Origin: Cyanobacteria bacterium UBA8803
GTDB lineage: Bacteria > Cyanobacteriota > Cyanobacteriia > Cyanobacteriales > Coleofasciculaceae
DNA: 6,894 nt
Direction of reading: 5' to 3'
Assembly (NCBI GenBank): GCA_003505715.1
Contig: DNXU01000575.1
Location: 1-6,894, forward strand
A model generated the notes under the pieces. It was given only the letters and a program-made list of their open reading frames with translations, searched no databases and was not told where the DNA came from. This document shows positions 1 through 6,103 of the stretch, in pieces. A program made the position numbers and the translations under genes. Numbering within the stretch: the stretch's first letter is position 1; every line of letters begins with the position of its first letter.

Positions 1-20
1 ATTACCAATTACCAATTACC
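1..20. repeat. Heptamer tandem repeat (ATTACCA)n at the contig edge
   Basis: Two full copies of ATTACCA and a third lacking its last base fill positions 1-20. On the minus strand the unit reads TTGGTAA. Such short tandemly repeated heptamers (STRR) are common in the intergenic DNA of filamentous cyanobacteria. The array is cut by the window edge, so its true length is unknown; an assembly often stops in such repeats. It begins one base past the stop codon of the gene at 22-1017. The same unit recurs in degenerate form at 4746-4773. Confidence 0.8.
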
Positions 21-21
21 T

Positions 22-1017
22 TCATTGAGAATTCATCGTTATTTTGATAGAAGATCTCATATTAAGGAGCGTTTCTGCCTTGCTGTTAGGCTCCTTAATG
101 GCGAATTCCATAGTGGAACCTACAGACATAGTACCGCTAGTGGGCAGAATTCGATCTAGTCCCAAGGTTATTGTGCCAGTACTCTGGAGCGCAAAGGACT
201 TTATATCCACATCTAAACCAGGCGGCAGTCCTGGTAAGTTGAATTCGCTCAAGGCTTGGGGAGTACTTTGCGGCTCCATGGTGAACTTTACATCAAGCGA
301 ATTATCTTGTATAGTTACCAACTCGTACAAAACTGTCAAATTATTAAGCGGTATGCCCCCATCAGGAAGGGGACTAGACAACCGCCACTTGGCTCCCACC
401 CCCACTGCTTCTCCCGGAAATGGCAAGCCCGATAATTGCTCTAAAGAACTCAACATTTGCTCGATCCAAGGCTTAATGTTGGGATCAAGATTCTCTGGCA
501 AAACCACCTTGACGTTTTTGGTTTTTCCCTGGTTATCGATCGCATACGACATCCTCATCTGCGTTATTGCTTGGAGTTGCGATCGCATTGTCTCAATTAC
601 TTCGGGTGGAGCTGTCGTATCCGAAGCTACAGCCACATCAGAATAAAATAATTCAATATGAATATCCCCGTTAGCATCAACCTTGGTTACTTGTGACTCA
701 AGGGTCATGGTCACTGTTGGGAAATCCAGAGTAGGCATTACTTGACCATCCACAGTCCCTACCATATCCATTTCCATGGTCAAGAGCGTGGTTTGTTTGG
801 CATTGGCAGCAGGTTTAAAGGTTAATTGCTGCCTCGGTTGGGCACCTGCATCCAGTAGTTCTATTTTTGGTTGTACAGCTCTGGTACTATTTCCCGATCC
901 TTGAGATAATTGAGAGATAGCTAGCGGTGTTTGGATAGTGATGGGTGTAGATGGTGATGTAGCTCCCAATCCGGCAATTAGAAGGACACTACAGCTGAGG
1001 AATAAAGGTTTTTTCAT
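22..1017 (-). CDS. Exported protein of unknown function, DUF6263-like
   Basis: The product is 331 residues. The N-terminus has two lysines and a hydrophobic run (about residues 4-19, ending GLGA), followed by a Ser/Thr/Pro-rich stretch, as in a Sec signal peptide with cleavage near residue 19. The only nearby Cys (C9) is too close to the N-terminus for a lipobox, so a soluble periplasmic or cell-surface location is more likely than a lipoprotein. The rest is rich in alternating beta-strand patterns, with a GLPFPGEAVGVGAKW segment (197-211) that resembles the 'P..pV.vG..W' element of DUF6263-type proteins. No catalytic motif is visible and the function is unknown. The ATG at 1017 begins the signal peptide; there is no clear Shine-Dalgarno sequence, and a short tandem repeat starts nine bases upstream. 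The gene lies 164 bases downstream of pyrC on the same strand. The gene call is firm; the family assignment is from memory of its pattern only. Confidence 0.85.
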   Translation of the reverse strand: MKKPLFLSCSVLLIAGLGATSPSTPITIQTPLAISQLSQGSGNSTRAVQPKIELLDAGAQPRQQLTFKPAANAKQTTLLTMEMDMVGTVDGQVMPTLDFPTVTMTLESQVTKVDANGDIHIELFYSDVAVASDTTAPPEVIETMRSQLQAITQMRMSYAIDNQGKTKNVKVVLPENLDPNIKPWIEQMLSSLEQLSGLPFPGEAVGVGAKWRLSSPLPDGGIPLNNLTVLYELVTIQDNSLDVKFTMEPQSTPQALSEFNLPGLPPGLDVDIKSFALQSTGTITLGLDRILPTSGTMSVGSTMEFAIKEPNSKAETLLNMRSSIKITMNSQ

Positions 1018-1026
1018 AACACTTTA

Positions 1027-1055
1027 GGAGTTCGGAGTTTGAAGTTCAGGAGTTA
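1027..1055. repeat. Degenerate GGAGTTN tandem repeat upstream of the exported-protein gene
   Basis: Four successive units are visible: GGAGTTC (1027-1033), GGAGTTT (1034-1040), GAAGTTCA (1041-1048) and GGAGTTA (1049-1055), so the period is 7 with one 8-base unit. The array sits just upstream of the ATG at 1017 and would form part of the mRNA leader. The segment GAAGTTCAGGAGTT (1041-1054) matches, with one mismatch, the minus strand of 4867-4880, so both arrays belong to one repeat family. Confidence 0.6.
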
Positions 1056-1181
1056 TATCAGGTCTGGTTGCGCCCTTGATGGTTGGTAGGATGTCTGCTT
1101 CGTGCTGAGTTGAAAATGTTGTGTTGCCAACCACTCTTATTGGTTACTACGAACCTATTTATACAAGTTGAGTTTTGGAGC
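1056..1181. other. Gap between pyrC and the exported-protein gene
   Basis: This gap holds no ORF that looks coding and no convincing terminator. On the minus strand there is a TATAAA hexamer (plus-strand 1158-1163) that could be a -10 element for the 22-1017 gene, but no matching -35 is found at normal spacing. A single CTCTTATTGGT at 1134-1144 is repeated exactly at 4741-4751, at the border of the heptamer array there. The gene may instead be co-transcribed with pyrC. Confidence 0.3.
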
Positions 1182-2501
1182 TTAGCCTTCAAAACTTAAT
1201 GCTTCGCCCCGCACTTCTGTATGGAGGTGCCCTCTTTCATACACTACCTGACCTCCAACAATGGTAATTACAGGCCATCCGGTTAAGTTCCAACCTTCAA
1301 AAGGGCTCCAGCCGCATTTGGTTAAAAGTTCTTCCCGGAGGACTGGGCGGTAATTGTCTAAGTCTACTAAAACTAAATCCGCATCAAAACCTGGAGCGAT
1401 CGCCCCCTTTTTAGGAATGCCATATCCCTTTGCTACAGCCGCAGACATCCAGTGGGAGACTTGGGCGATTGTACAACGCCCTTGCTTAGCCTGAGTCAGC
1501 ATTAGGGATAGTGATGTTTCTACTCCCGGCATCCCTGAAGGACTATTAGGGTAACTTTGGGCTTTTTCTTCTAAGGTATGGGGGGCGTGATCGGTGGCAA
1601 TAAAGTCGATGACACCATCTAGGAGCGCTTGCCACAAGACTTCGTTATCGTGGGGCGATCGCAACGGCGGGTTCATCTGGGCCAAGGTGCCGATTTTTTC
1701 ATAAGCGCTGGTGTTGAGTAGCAAGTGCTGGGGGGTGACTTCTGCCGTTACCCAACTGGGTTTATCTTGTCTGAGTAATTCGGCTTCAAGAGCGGTGGAT
1801 AGGTGGAGAATATGTAGGCGTCGCTGATATTTTTTCGACAGCTTCAGGGCGAGTTGGGTGGCGTTAAGGGCGGCTTGGTTATCCTGAATCTGGGAGTGAA
1901 TGGCAGGATCAGTAATTCCGGCAAATTCTTGACGGCGTGCCATTATCCTGGCTTGGTCTTCAGCATGAACGGCAATTAGGCGATCGCCTGTAGCAAAAAT
2001 TGGCTCTAGCAATTCCTCGCGATCGACTAACAGCGACCCGTGCATTGACCCCATAAAAATCTTAATGCCACAAGTAGGCTGAACATCGCGCAGGTCTGGC
2101 AAATTCTCCGGTGTTGCCCCGATAAAAAAGCCATAATTGACTAAGCATTTACTTGCGGCTCGCTGTAGCTTGTCATTGAGGGCGGCTTGGGTGATAGTTA
2201 AAGGGCGTGTATTAGGCATCTCTAAGAACGAGGTTACTCCGCCCTTGGCACAAGCACAACTAGCAGTAAACAGGTCTTCTTTATGTTCTAGCCCCGGTTC
2301 CCGGAAATGAACCTGGGGATCGATGACTCCCGGCAACAAAGTTAATCCTGTTGCGTCTATCTCCTTATCTGCCTTGTCGGAGATCTCAGGAGCCACCTGA
2401 ACAATCTCTCGACCTCGGCAGTGGACATCTCCCACCAGAAAGTCCCCTGCTGGTAAGAGAATACGGGCATGGCGGATCAGCAGACACAAATCAGAATCCA
2501 T
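1182..2501 (-). CDS. pyrC: Dihydroorotase (PyrC, amidohydrolase superfamily)
   Basis: This enzyme family interconverts carbamoyl-aspartate and dihydroorotate in cytosolic pyrimidine synthesis. The 439 residues match a full-length class I-type dihydroorotase. Visible elements are the strand-1 motif DPQVHFREPG (61-70), MPNTRP (95-100), the candidate carbamylated lysine K147 in GIKIFMGS, H179 in VHAED, H233 in HILHLST, N277 in QMNPPLR, the metal Asp D304 in ATDHAPH, and the C-terminal amidohydrolase barrel-flanking segment FDADLVLVD (372-380). One metal-ligand position is unusual: the first His of the usual DxHxH is Q63 (codon CAG at 2313-2315). I recall the same DxQVHFREPG form in dihydroorotases of other bacteria, for example Bacteroidetes, so activity is plausible. 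The ATG at 2501 is constrained by an in-frame TAG at 2511-2513; no clear Shine-Dalgarno sequence is seen. The gene is divergent from lepB. A related amidohydrolase such as a dihydropyrimidinase or allantoinase is less likely. Confidence 0.92.
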   Translation of the reverse strand: MDSDLCLLIRHARILLPAGDFLVGDVHCRGREIVQVAPEISDKADKEIDATGLTLLPGVIDPQVHFREPGLEHKEDLFTASCACAKGGVTSFLEMPNTRPLTITQAALNDKLQRAASKCLVNYGFFIGATPENLPDLRDVQPTCGIKIFMGSMHGSLLVDREELLEPIFATGDRLIAVHAEDQARIMARRQEFAGITDPAIHSQIQDNQAALNATQLALKLSKKYQRRLHILHLSTALEAELLRQDKPSWVTAEVTPQHLLLNTSAYEKIGTLAQMNPPLRSPHDNEVLWQALLDGVIDFIATDHAPHTLEEKAQSYPNSPSGMPGVETSLSLMLTQAKQGRCTIAQVSHWMSAAVAKGYGIPKKGAIAPGFDADLVLVDLDNYRPVLREELLTKCGWSPFEGWNLTGWPVITIVGGQVVYERGHLHTEVRGEALSFEG

Positions 2502-2547
2502 AACAGAATGCTAAAATTCAACAGAGGTTACCTTCTCCTACTTTAAA

Positions 2548-2577
2548 TTGGAATTTATTATTATAGTTACCTATAAA
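2548..2577 (+). promoter_or_regulatory. Candidate sigma70-type promoter for lepB
   Basis: TTGGAA (2548-2553) and TATAAA (2572-2577) are separated by 18 bases and match the -35 and -10 consensus at four and five of six positions. Transcription would start near 2584, giving a leader of about 75 bases before the lepB ATG. This is a motif match only; the region is AT-rich, so chance matches are likely. Confidence 0.4.
2560..2565 (-). promoter_or_regulatory. Candidate -10 element for pyrC
   Basis: The minus strand reads TATAAT, a perfect -10 hexamer, which would place the pyrC start site near 2553 and give a leader of about 50 bases. No good -35 is found 16-18 bases upstream (about 2582-2588), so an activator or another sigma factor may be involved, or the match may be chance. 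It overlaps the spacer of the opposing lepB promoter candidate. Confidence 0.35.
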
Positions 2578-2584
2578 AGCATCT

Positions 2585-2601
2585 CCATTTCCCGGAAATG
2601 G
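2585..2601. promoter_or_regulatory. Perfect 17-bp palindrome in the pyrC-lepB divergent promoter region
   Basis: CCATTTCC (2585-2592) and GGAAATGG (2594-2601) are perfect inverted repeats around one central base. The size and symmetry suit a dimeric regulator. The site lies at the predicted lepB transcription start and over the expected -35 position for pyrC, so a bound protein could affect both genes. No regulator is identifiable from the sequence; a small RNA hairpin in the lepB leader is the alternative. Confidence 0.4.
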
Positions 2602-2659
2602 CATTAGCCAACAATTCTTTGCTTCGTTTACTTCAACTAGTGACTTTTACCGCCATTGA

Positions 2660-3268
2660 ATGCCTATGACTGGTTTGCAGGATCAACAACCTGAGAAACA
2701 ACCTATACAAAAAGGTGAAAATCCGTGGGTAGAGGGAGTCAAGACTATTGTTTTGAGCTGCTTTCTAGCGATTGGGATTCGCAGCTTTGTGGCTGAAGCC
2801 CGATACATCCCTTCTGGCTCGATGGAGCCAACACTCCAAATTAATGACCGCTTGATTATTGACAAGCTGAGTTATAAATTCCGAGACCCACAGCGGGGAG
2901 ATATTGTGGTATTTTCGCCCACTGACGCCCTGAAAAAGCAGAATTTTAAAGATGCTTTTATCAAGCGGATCATTGGTTTACCGGGCAATACGGTGGAAGT
3001 GAAAGGCGGGCGAGTTTATATCGACAATCGCCCCTTACGGGAGAAGTATATAGAAGAGGCTCCCAACTATAATTTTGGCCCTGTGAAAGTACCAGCTGAC
3101 CAGTACCTAGTCCTGGGAGATAATCGCAACAACAGCTACGACTCTCACTACTGGGGCTTTGTCCCTCGTGACAAGATTATTGGTCGAGCTATAGTCCGCT
3201 TTTGGCCTGTGACTAGGGTGGGCGAATTAGATGAGGAACCTCTTTATCCGGTAAATTCGGCTCAGTAA
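2660..3268 (+). CDS. lepB: Signal peptidase I
   Basis: This membrane-anchored serine protease removes Sec and Tat signal peptides on the outer face of the plasma membrane or in the thylakoid lumen. The 202 residues are normal for a bacterial or cyanobacterial type I enzyme. A cytoplasmic N-terminal stretch (1-24) is followed by one membrane segment (about 25-44). The nucleophile is S54 in SGSMEP and the general base is K102 in [27 protein letters not shown] (153-168) is the conserved C-terminal box. All catalytic elements are present. The ATG at 2660 directly follows an in-frame TGA (2657-2659), so no longer form is possible; a second ATG at 2666 could also be used. No strong Shine-Dalgarno sequence is visible. 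The gene is divergent from pyrC and convergent with the degenerate dihydroorotase gene. Cyanobacteria often carry more than one lepB; which paralogue this is cannot be told. Confidence 0.96.
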   Translation: MPMTGLQDQQPEKQPIQKGENPWVEGVKTIVLSCFLAIGIRSFVAEARYIPSGSMEPTLQINDRLIIDKLSYKFRDPQRGDIVVFSPTDALKKQNFKDAFIKRIIGLPGNTVEVKGGRVYIDNRPLREKYIEEAPNYNFGPVKVPADQYLVLGDNRNNSYDSHYWGFVPRDKIIGRAIVRFWPVTRVGELDEEPLYPVNSAQ

Positions 3269-3277
3269 CATCTGGCA

Positions 3278-3305
3278 CTTTTAAAGAGCCAAAAAGCGTT
3301 AAAAG
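3278..3305. terminator. Weak candidate hairpin between convergent genes
   Basis: CTTTTAA (3278-3284) and TTAAAAG (3299-3305) can form a 7-bp, mostly A-T stem with a 14-base loop in the 75-base gap where lepB and the 3344-4636 gene end facing each other. A bidirectional terminator is expected here, but the stem is weak and no long T-run follows it on either strand. Confidence 0.25.
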
Positions 3306-3343
3306 CCTTACCTGCTCTGAGATCCACCTTTATTCAGCAAACC

Positions 3344-4636
3344 CTAATTAACTGCTATTCCCGGACACCAGGTTTGCACGACGCGACCGAGGATTTGTTG
3401 TCCTAGCCAGGGGGTATTACTGGATTGGGACTTCAGAGTCTTTTTTTCGGCTGTCCAACTCTGTTGAGGATTGAAGAGTACGAGTTCCGCAGGCCGATTA
3501 GGAGCGATCAGAGGTGGCTCTTGTTGTAGACAAATTGCTGGACTTGTGCTAAGGTGCTGCCACAGTTGTAGGGGAGACCAGTCGCCTTTGTCAACTAGGG
3601 TATGCCAAAGCAGAGGTAGGGCTAACTCAAGCCCGATCGCGCCAGGTGGTGCTTCGGCAAAGGCAACAGTTTTTTCTTCATAGGTGTAGGGGGTGTGATC
3701 GATCGCGATCGCATCCAAACTCCCTTCTCGCAACCCCTGCAGCAGTGCGGCTTGGTCAACTGGATTGCCTAAGGGAGGTTCCAGGCGTAAATTGGGATCG
3801 TAACTGCTCAAGTCTGTCGTATTGAATAGCAGGTGCATCCAAGTGGTACTAGCCGTCACGGGCAATCCTCGTGCTTTAGCGTCTTGAATAAGTTTTACGC
3901 TGCGACGAGTAGAGATCCGCATGAAGTGTACGGGCGTGCCGATAGACTCTACCAATTCTAATAAGGCGGCTAAGGCAGCAGATTCAGCGATCACCGGATT
4001 TCCAGCTAAACCAAAGCGGAGCGAGTCCACTCCTTCTCGCATCACCCCATTACCTGACAACTGAGAGTCATTTGCCCACAAAGCTACTGATTTCCCTAAG
4101 GGTTGCAAGTATTCTAACAACCGCCGCAGGAGTGCCAGATTTGAAAGGGGACGCCCATCAGCAAAACCCACCACTCCTGCATCTGCCAACTCTGCCAGTT
4201 CCGTCATTTGCTCCCCTGCGACTGCCAGAGTAAGGGCACCCCAGTAATAGAGGTGAGGGGAGGAGGGGAGGAGGATGGCTGGGTTTTCTAACTGCTGTTG
4301 ATGCCTGAGAGCTAACCCTGATGGATGGTCTAATGGCGGTGAGGTATCTGGCAAAATTGCCACTCGAGTAAAGCCACCAGCTGCGGCGGCTGCCAAGAGT
4401 GATGACCGAGTTTCGCGGCTTTCAAATCCTGGTTCCCCAGAATAGCTATAAAGATCTACCAATCCCGGCCCTAAAATTAGTCCCTGACAATCGCGCACCA
4501 CTGTATCAGCAGGCCAATCCCCAATTTGAGTTTCAACAGCCTTGATGAAACCACCATCGATTAGCACATCAGCCAGTCTCTCGATGCCAGAAACCGGATC
4601 TATTACCCGCACTTGTTGAAGCAGTTCGCTAGTCAC
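3344..4636 (-). CDS. Degenerate dihydroorotase-family protein (PyrC'-like, probably non-catalytic)
   Basis: The 430 residues align along the whole length with the dihydroorotase at 1182-2501, but the catalytic residues are replaced. DPQVHFR becomes DLYSYSG (61-67), the lysine position becomes V156 (GVVGFADG), His in VHAED becomes W187 (LWAND), His in HILHLST becomes R240 (HFMRIST), and Asn in MNPPLR becomes E286 (LEPPLG). Only the Asp is kept, as D313 in AIDHTPY. A binuclear metal site is therefore not expected. Non-catalytic dihydroorotase homologues (PyrC') are known to support assembly of aspartate transcarbamoylase in Pseudomonas, which is the likeliest role; this is inference. Automated annotation would probably call it dihydroorotase. 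The start is GTG at 4636, limited by an in-frame TAG at 4652-4654 with no ATG between. The frame is intact and well preserved, so it is not a decaying pseudogene. It is convergent with lepB. Confidence 0.9.
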   Translation of the reverse strand: MTSELLQQVRVIDPVSGIERLADVLIDGGFIKAVETQIGDWPADTVVRDCQGLILGPGLVDLYSYSGEPGFESRETRSSLLAAAAAGGFTRVAILPDTSPPLDHPSGLALRHQQQLENPAILLPSSPHLYYWGALTLAVAGEQMTELAELADAGVVGFADGRPLSNLALLRRLLEYLQPLGKSVALWANDSQLSGNGVMREGVDSLRFGLAGNPVIAESAALAALLELVESIGTPVHFMRISTRRSVKLIQDAKARGLPVTASTTWMHLLFNTTDLSSYDPNLRLEPPLGNPVDQAALLQGLREGSLDAIAIDHTPYTYEEKTVAFAEAPPGAIGLELALPLLWHTLVDKGDWSPLQLWQHLSTSPAICLQQEPPLIAPNRPAELVLFNPQQSWTAEKKTLKSQSSNTPWLGQQILGRVVQTWCPGIAVN

Positions 4637-4663
4637 CCGATAGGAAGCGCTCTATAGACTCAA

Positions 4664-4669
4664 ATTATA
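4664..4669 (-). promoter_or_regulatory. Candidate -10 element for the degenerate dihydroorotase gene
   Basis: The minus strand reads TATAAT 27 bases upstream of the GTG start, which would give a leader of about 20 bases. No convincing -35 lies 16-18 bases further upstream. Confidence rests on the perfect -10 hexamer and its position only. Confidence 0.35.
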
Positions 4670-4745
4670 AGAATACACAAAAACTTCACCTGGGAGGTAT
4701 TGCCAAAGTATCATGGACTCTCCAGACTGGTTAGCAGCTTCTCTT

Positions 4746-4773
4746 ATTGGTAATGGATAATTGGTAGTTGGGA
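4746..4773. repeat. Degenerate heptamer repeat, TTGGTAA type
   Basis: Four consecutive heptamers are seen: ATTGGTA (4746-4752), ATGGATA (4753-4759), ATTGGTA (4760-4766) and GTTGGGA (4767-4773). The unit is a rotation of the TTGGTAA heptamer at the left edge of the window, in the opposite orientation. The array lies in the 208-base gap (4637-4844) between the permease and degenerate dihydroorotase genes. Apart from this repeat and the -10 candidate, I see nothing definite in that gap: no ORF of note and no strong terminator. Confidence 0.65.
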
Positions 4774-4844
4774 ATTCCTTACCCAGTAAGCATTTGGCTT
4801 TATAAATTAGTTTTTCTTATCACAATATCTACGGGAGAGCCATT

Positions 4845-6026
4845 TTACTCAAATTCTGAACTTCTGAACCCCTGAACTTCTGCATTCTTCTGTTCAAAAT
4901 CTACAAAAATGTTCTGCGCCATATCCCGCTCTTGTTTAACCTGTCGCGCTACGACCAAGGCTTCTTTAATCACAACTGCTGTTGGCACTGCCACGACGAC
5001 TCCTAACAACCCTCCTACCCGCGCTCCAGTCAGGATGGCAATAAATACCCAGAAAGGATTCAAACCCGTTACACTGCCCAAGACTCTTGGGGCAACTAAA
5101 TTCTCAACAATTTGCTGTAAAATCAGAGCCACAGCTAGCACCTGAAGTGCCAACCCAATGTCTTGCAATGCGACAAGGAGGGTCACTAAACCGATCCCGA
5201 CCGAACCGCCAAAGGGCACCAGTGCCATTGCGCCAATAGTTAAGCCAAACAGCAGACCAAAAGGAACTTTGAGTAGCAATACAAACAGCGAAATTAACCC
5301 TGAAGCCATACAGGTAGCGAGAATTAGCTGTCCGATAAAGTAGTTTTGAAAGCTCAACCGCAGAGTATTAGAAAAAGGCTTTTGAATGGGAGCGGGTAGC
5401 CATTCAATGATGCTGCGCCACACCTCTTGACCGTGCTGGAGCAAATAAAACGTGGAAATAACCGTTAATAACACGTCCAGCAACTTGGTAACCGTAAACA
5501 CTGCCAAATTCAGGGTGAGGTTCACCGTTGTAGAGGCAATAGCTTGCAGTTGATCTTTAAGTCGATCGTTAATTTGGGCAATCAGAGCGTCCAAACTCAT
5601 CGGCCAGCCCATATCTTCAATTTTGTTATCCAGCATGACCAGCTGACGCCGCCCAGAGTCAAACCATTCTGGTAAACGAGCCACCAGCTGCTGTGCCTGA
5701 GCAATAACCAGCGGCAGTAGCGTTACTCCTAAGGCAAGTACCAGCAACAGCGCCACTAAAAAAACAAAGCTAGCAGCTATCTCTCGATTGACTCCTTGGG
5801 TCTCTAACCAGCTTGTAGGATAGTTCAGCAAGAAGGCTAGCAGAGATGCCACCAACACCGTAACCAATAGGGATTCAAAATAACCGAAAATTTGAGCAAA
5901 AGCCCAAGCATTCAGCACCGCCAATGGTGCAGCGAAGGCGATCGCCAGGAAGCGCGATAGGGGAGTGAGGGACTCCCACCAGCGCACTAACCTGTTTTTG
6001 GGTGTGGATGACCCGGATGTAACCAT
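4845..6026 (-). CDS. AI-2E family transporter (PerM/UPF0118 permease)
   Basis: This is a 393-residue polytopic inner-membrane protein. Hydrophobic segments are visible at about 25-45, 51-68, 83-109, 168-196, 231-254, 256-280, 281-308 and 325-356, with a large extramembrane part at about 110-165, the layout of the AI-2E/PerM family. Family signatures are PFGGSVG (271-277) and the C-terminal block from 311 to 355 containing APRVLGSVTGLNPFWVF and AVPTAVVIKEAL. Members have been linked to AI-2 export, Na+/H+ antiport and other transport; the substrate here cannot be predicted. The ATG at 6026 is preceded by GAGAG, close to the start, inside a 9-base tandem repeat. The last 11 residues (EVQGFRSSEFE) are encoded by an octamer repeat at 4851-4882, so the C-terminus appears to have been extended or replaced by repeat DNA. 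The truncated gene upstream ends 77 bases away on the same strand, so co-transcription is possible. Confidence 0.92.
   Translation of the reverse strand: MVTSGSSTPKNRLVRWWESLTPLSRFLAIAFAAPLAVLNAWAFAQIFGYFESLLVTVLVASLLAFLLNYPTSWLETQGVNREIAASFVFLVALLLVLALGVTLLPLVIAQAQQLVARLPEWFDSGRRQLVMLDNKIEDMGWPMSLDALIAQINDRLKDQLQAIASTTVNLTLNLAVFTVTKLLDVLLTVISTFYLLQHGQEVWRSIIEWLPAPIQKPFSNTLRLSFQNYFIGQLILATCMASGLISLFVLLLKVPFGLLFGLTIGAMALVPFGGSVGIGLVTLLVALQDIGLALQVLAVALILQQIVENLVAPRVLGSVTGLNPFWVFIAILTGARVGGLLGVVVAVPTAVVIKEALVVARQVKQERDMAQNIFVDFEQKNAEVQGFRSSEFE
4851..4882. repeat. Octamer tandem repeat inside the 3' end of the permease gene
   Basis: Four units with period 8 are visible on the plus strand: AAATTCTG, AACTTCTG, AACCCCTG and AACTTCTG. 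On the coding strand the unit is CAGAAGTT or CAGGGGTT. The array encodes the final residues of the permease and stops three bases before its TAA (4845-4847). It is related to the array at 1027-1055: 13 of 14 bases are shared over GAAGTTCAGGNGTT. Confidence 0.7.
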
Positions 6027-6053
6027 TCAACTCTCTCAACTGACTCAACTTAT
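6027..6053. repeat. Three 9-base tandem units abutting the permease start codon
   Basis: TCAACTCTC (6027-6035), TCAACTGAC (6036-6044) and TCAACTTAT (6045-6053) share the core TCAACT at exact 9-base spacing. On the coding strand this is AGTTGA three times directly before the ATG, and it includes the only Shine-Dalgarno-like bases (GAGAG). It may be another degenerate STRR or a set of direct-repeat protein sites. The rest of the 77-base gap holds a weak GATAAT (minus strand, 6064-6069) that could be a -10 element. Confidence 0.5.
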
Positions 6054-6103
6054 CCTATTGGTTATTATCGGATATCATCCTTGAGACAAAAGCCCTGTCG
6101 GGA

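Noticed and set aside
1..20. Tandem repeat at the edge considered as the start of a CRISPR array
   Set aside because: The unit is 7 bases with no spacers; it fits a cyanobacterial short tandem repeat.
413..424. CCCGGAAATGGC shared between 413-424 and the divergent-promoter palindrome (2591-2602), and TTCCCGGAAATG shared with 2298-2309
   Set aside because: The other two copies are inside coding sequence and explained by their codons, and they lack the second palindrome arm; probably coincidence.
44..651. Plus-strand ORFs of 200 and 64 codons over the exported-protein gene
   Set aside because: They are antisense to a minus-strand gene with a signal peptide and coherent protein sequence; their translations look like shadows and match no family I know.
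989..1017. Lipobox around C9 of the exported protein
   Set aside because: Only eight residues precede the Cys and the hydrophobic core continues past it to residue 19, so a standard signal peptide fits better.
2519..2540. GGAGAAGG on the minus strand upstream of pyrC as its ribosome binding site
   Set aside because: It lies about 30 bases from the ATG, and an in-frame TAG at 2511-2513 prevents an earlier pyrC start.
4713..4760. Short plus-strand ORF of 15 codons starting MDSPDW in the 4637-4844 gap
   Set aside because: It is very short, has no ribosome binding site, and its end runs into the heptamer repeat.
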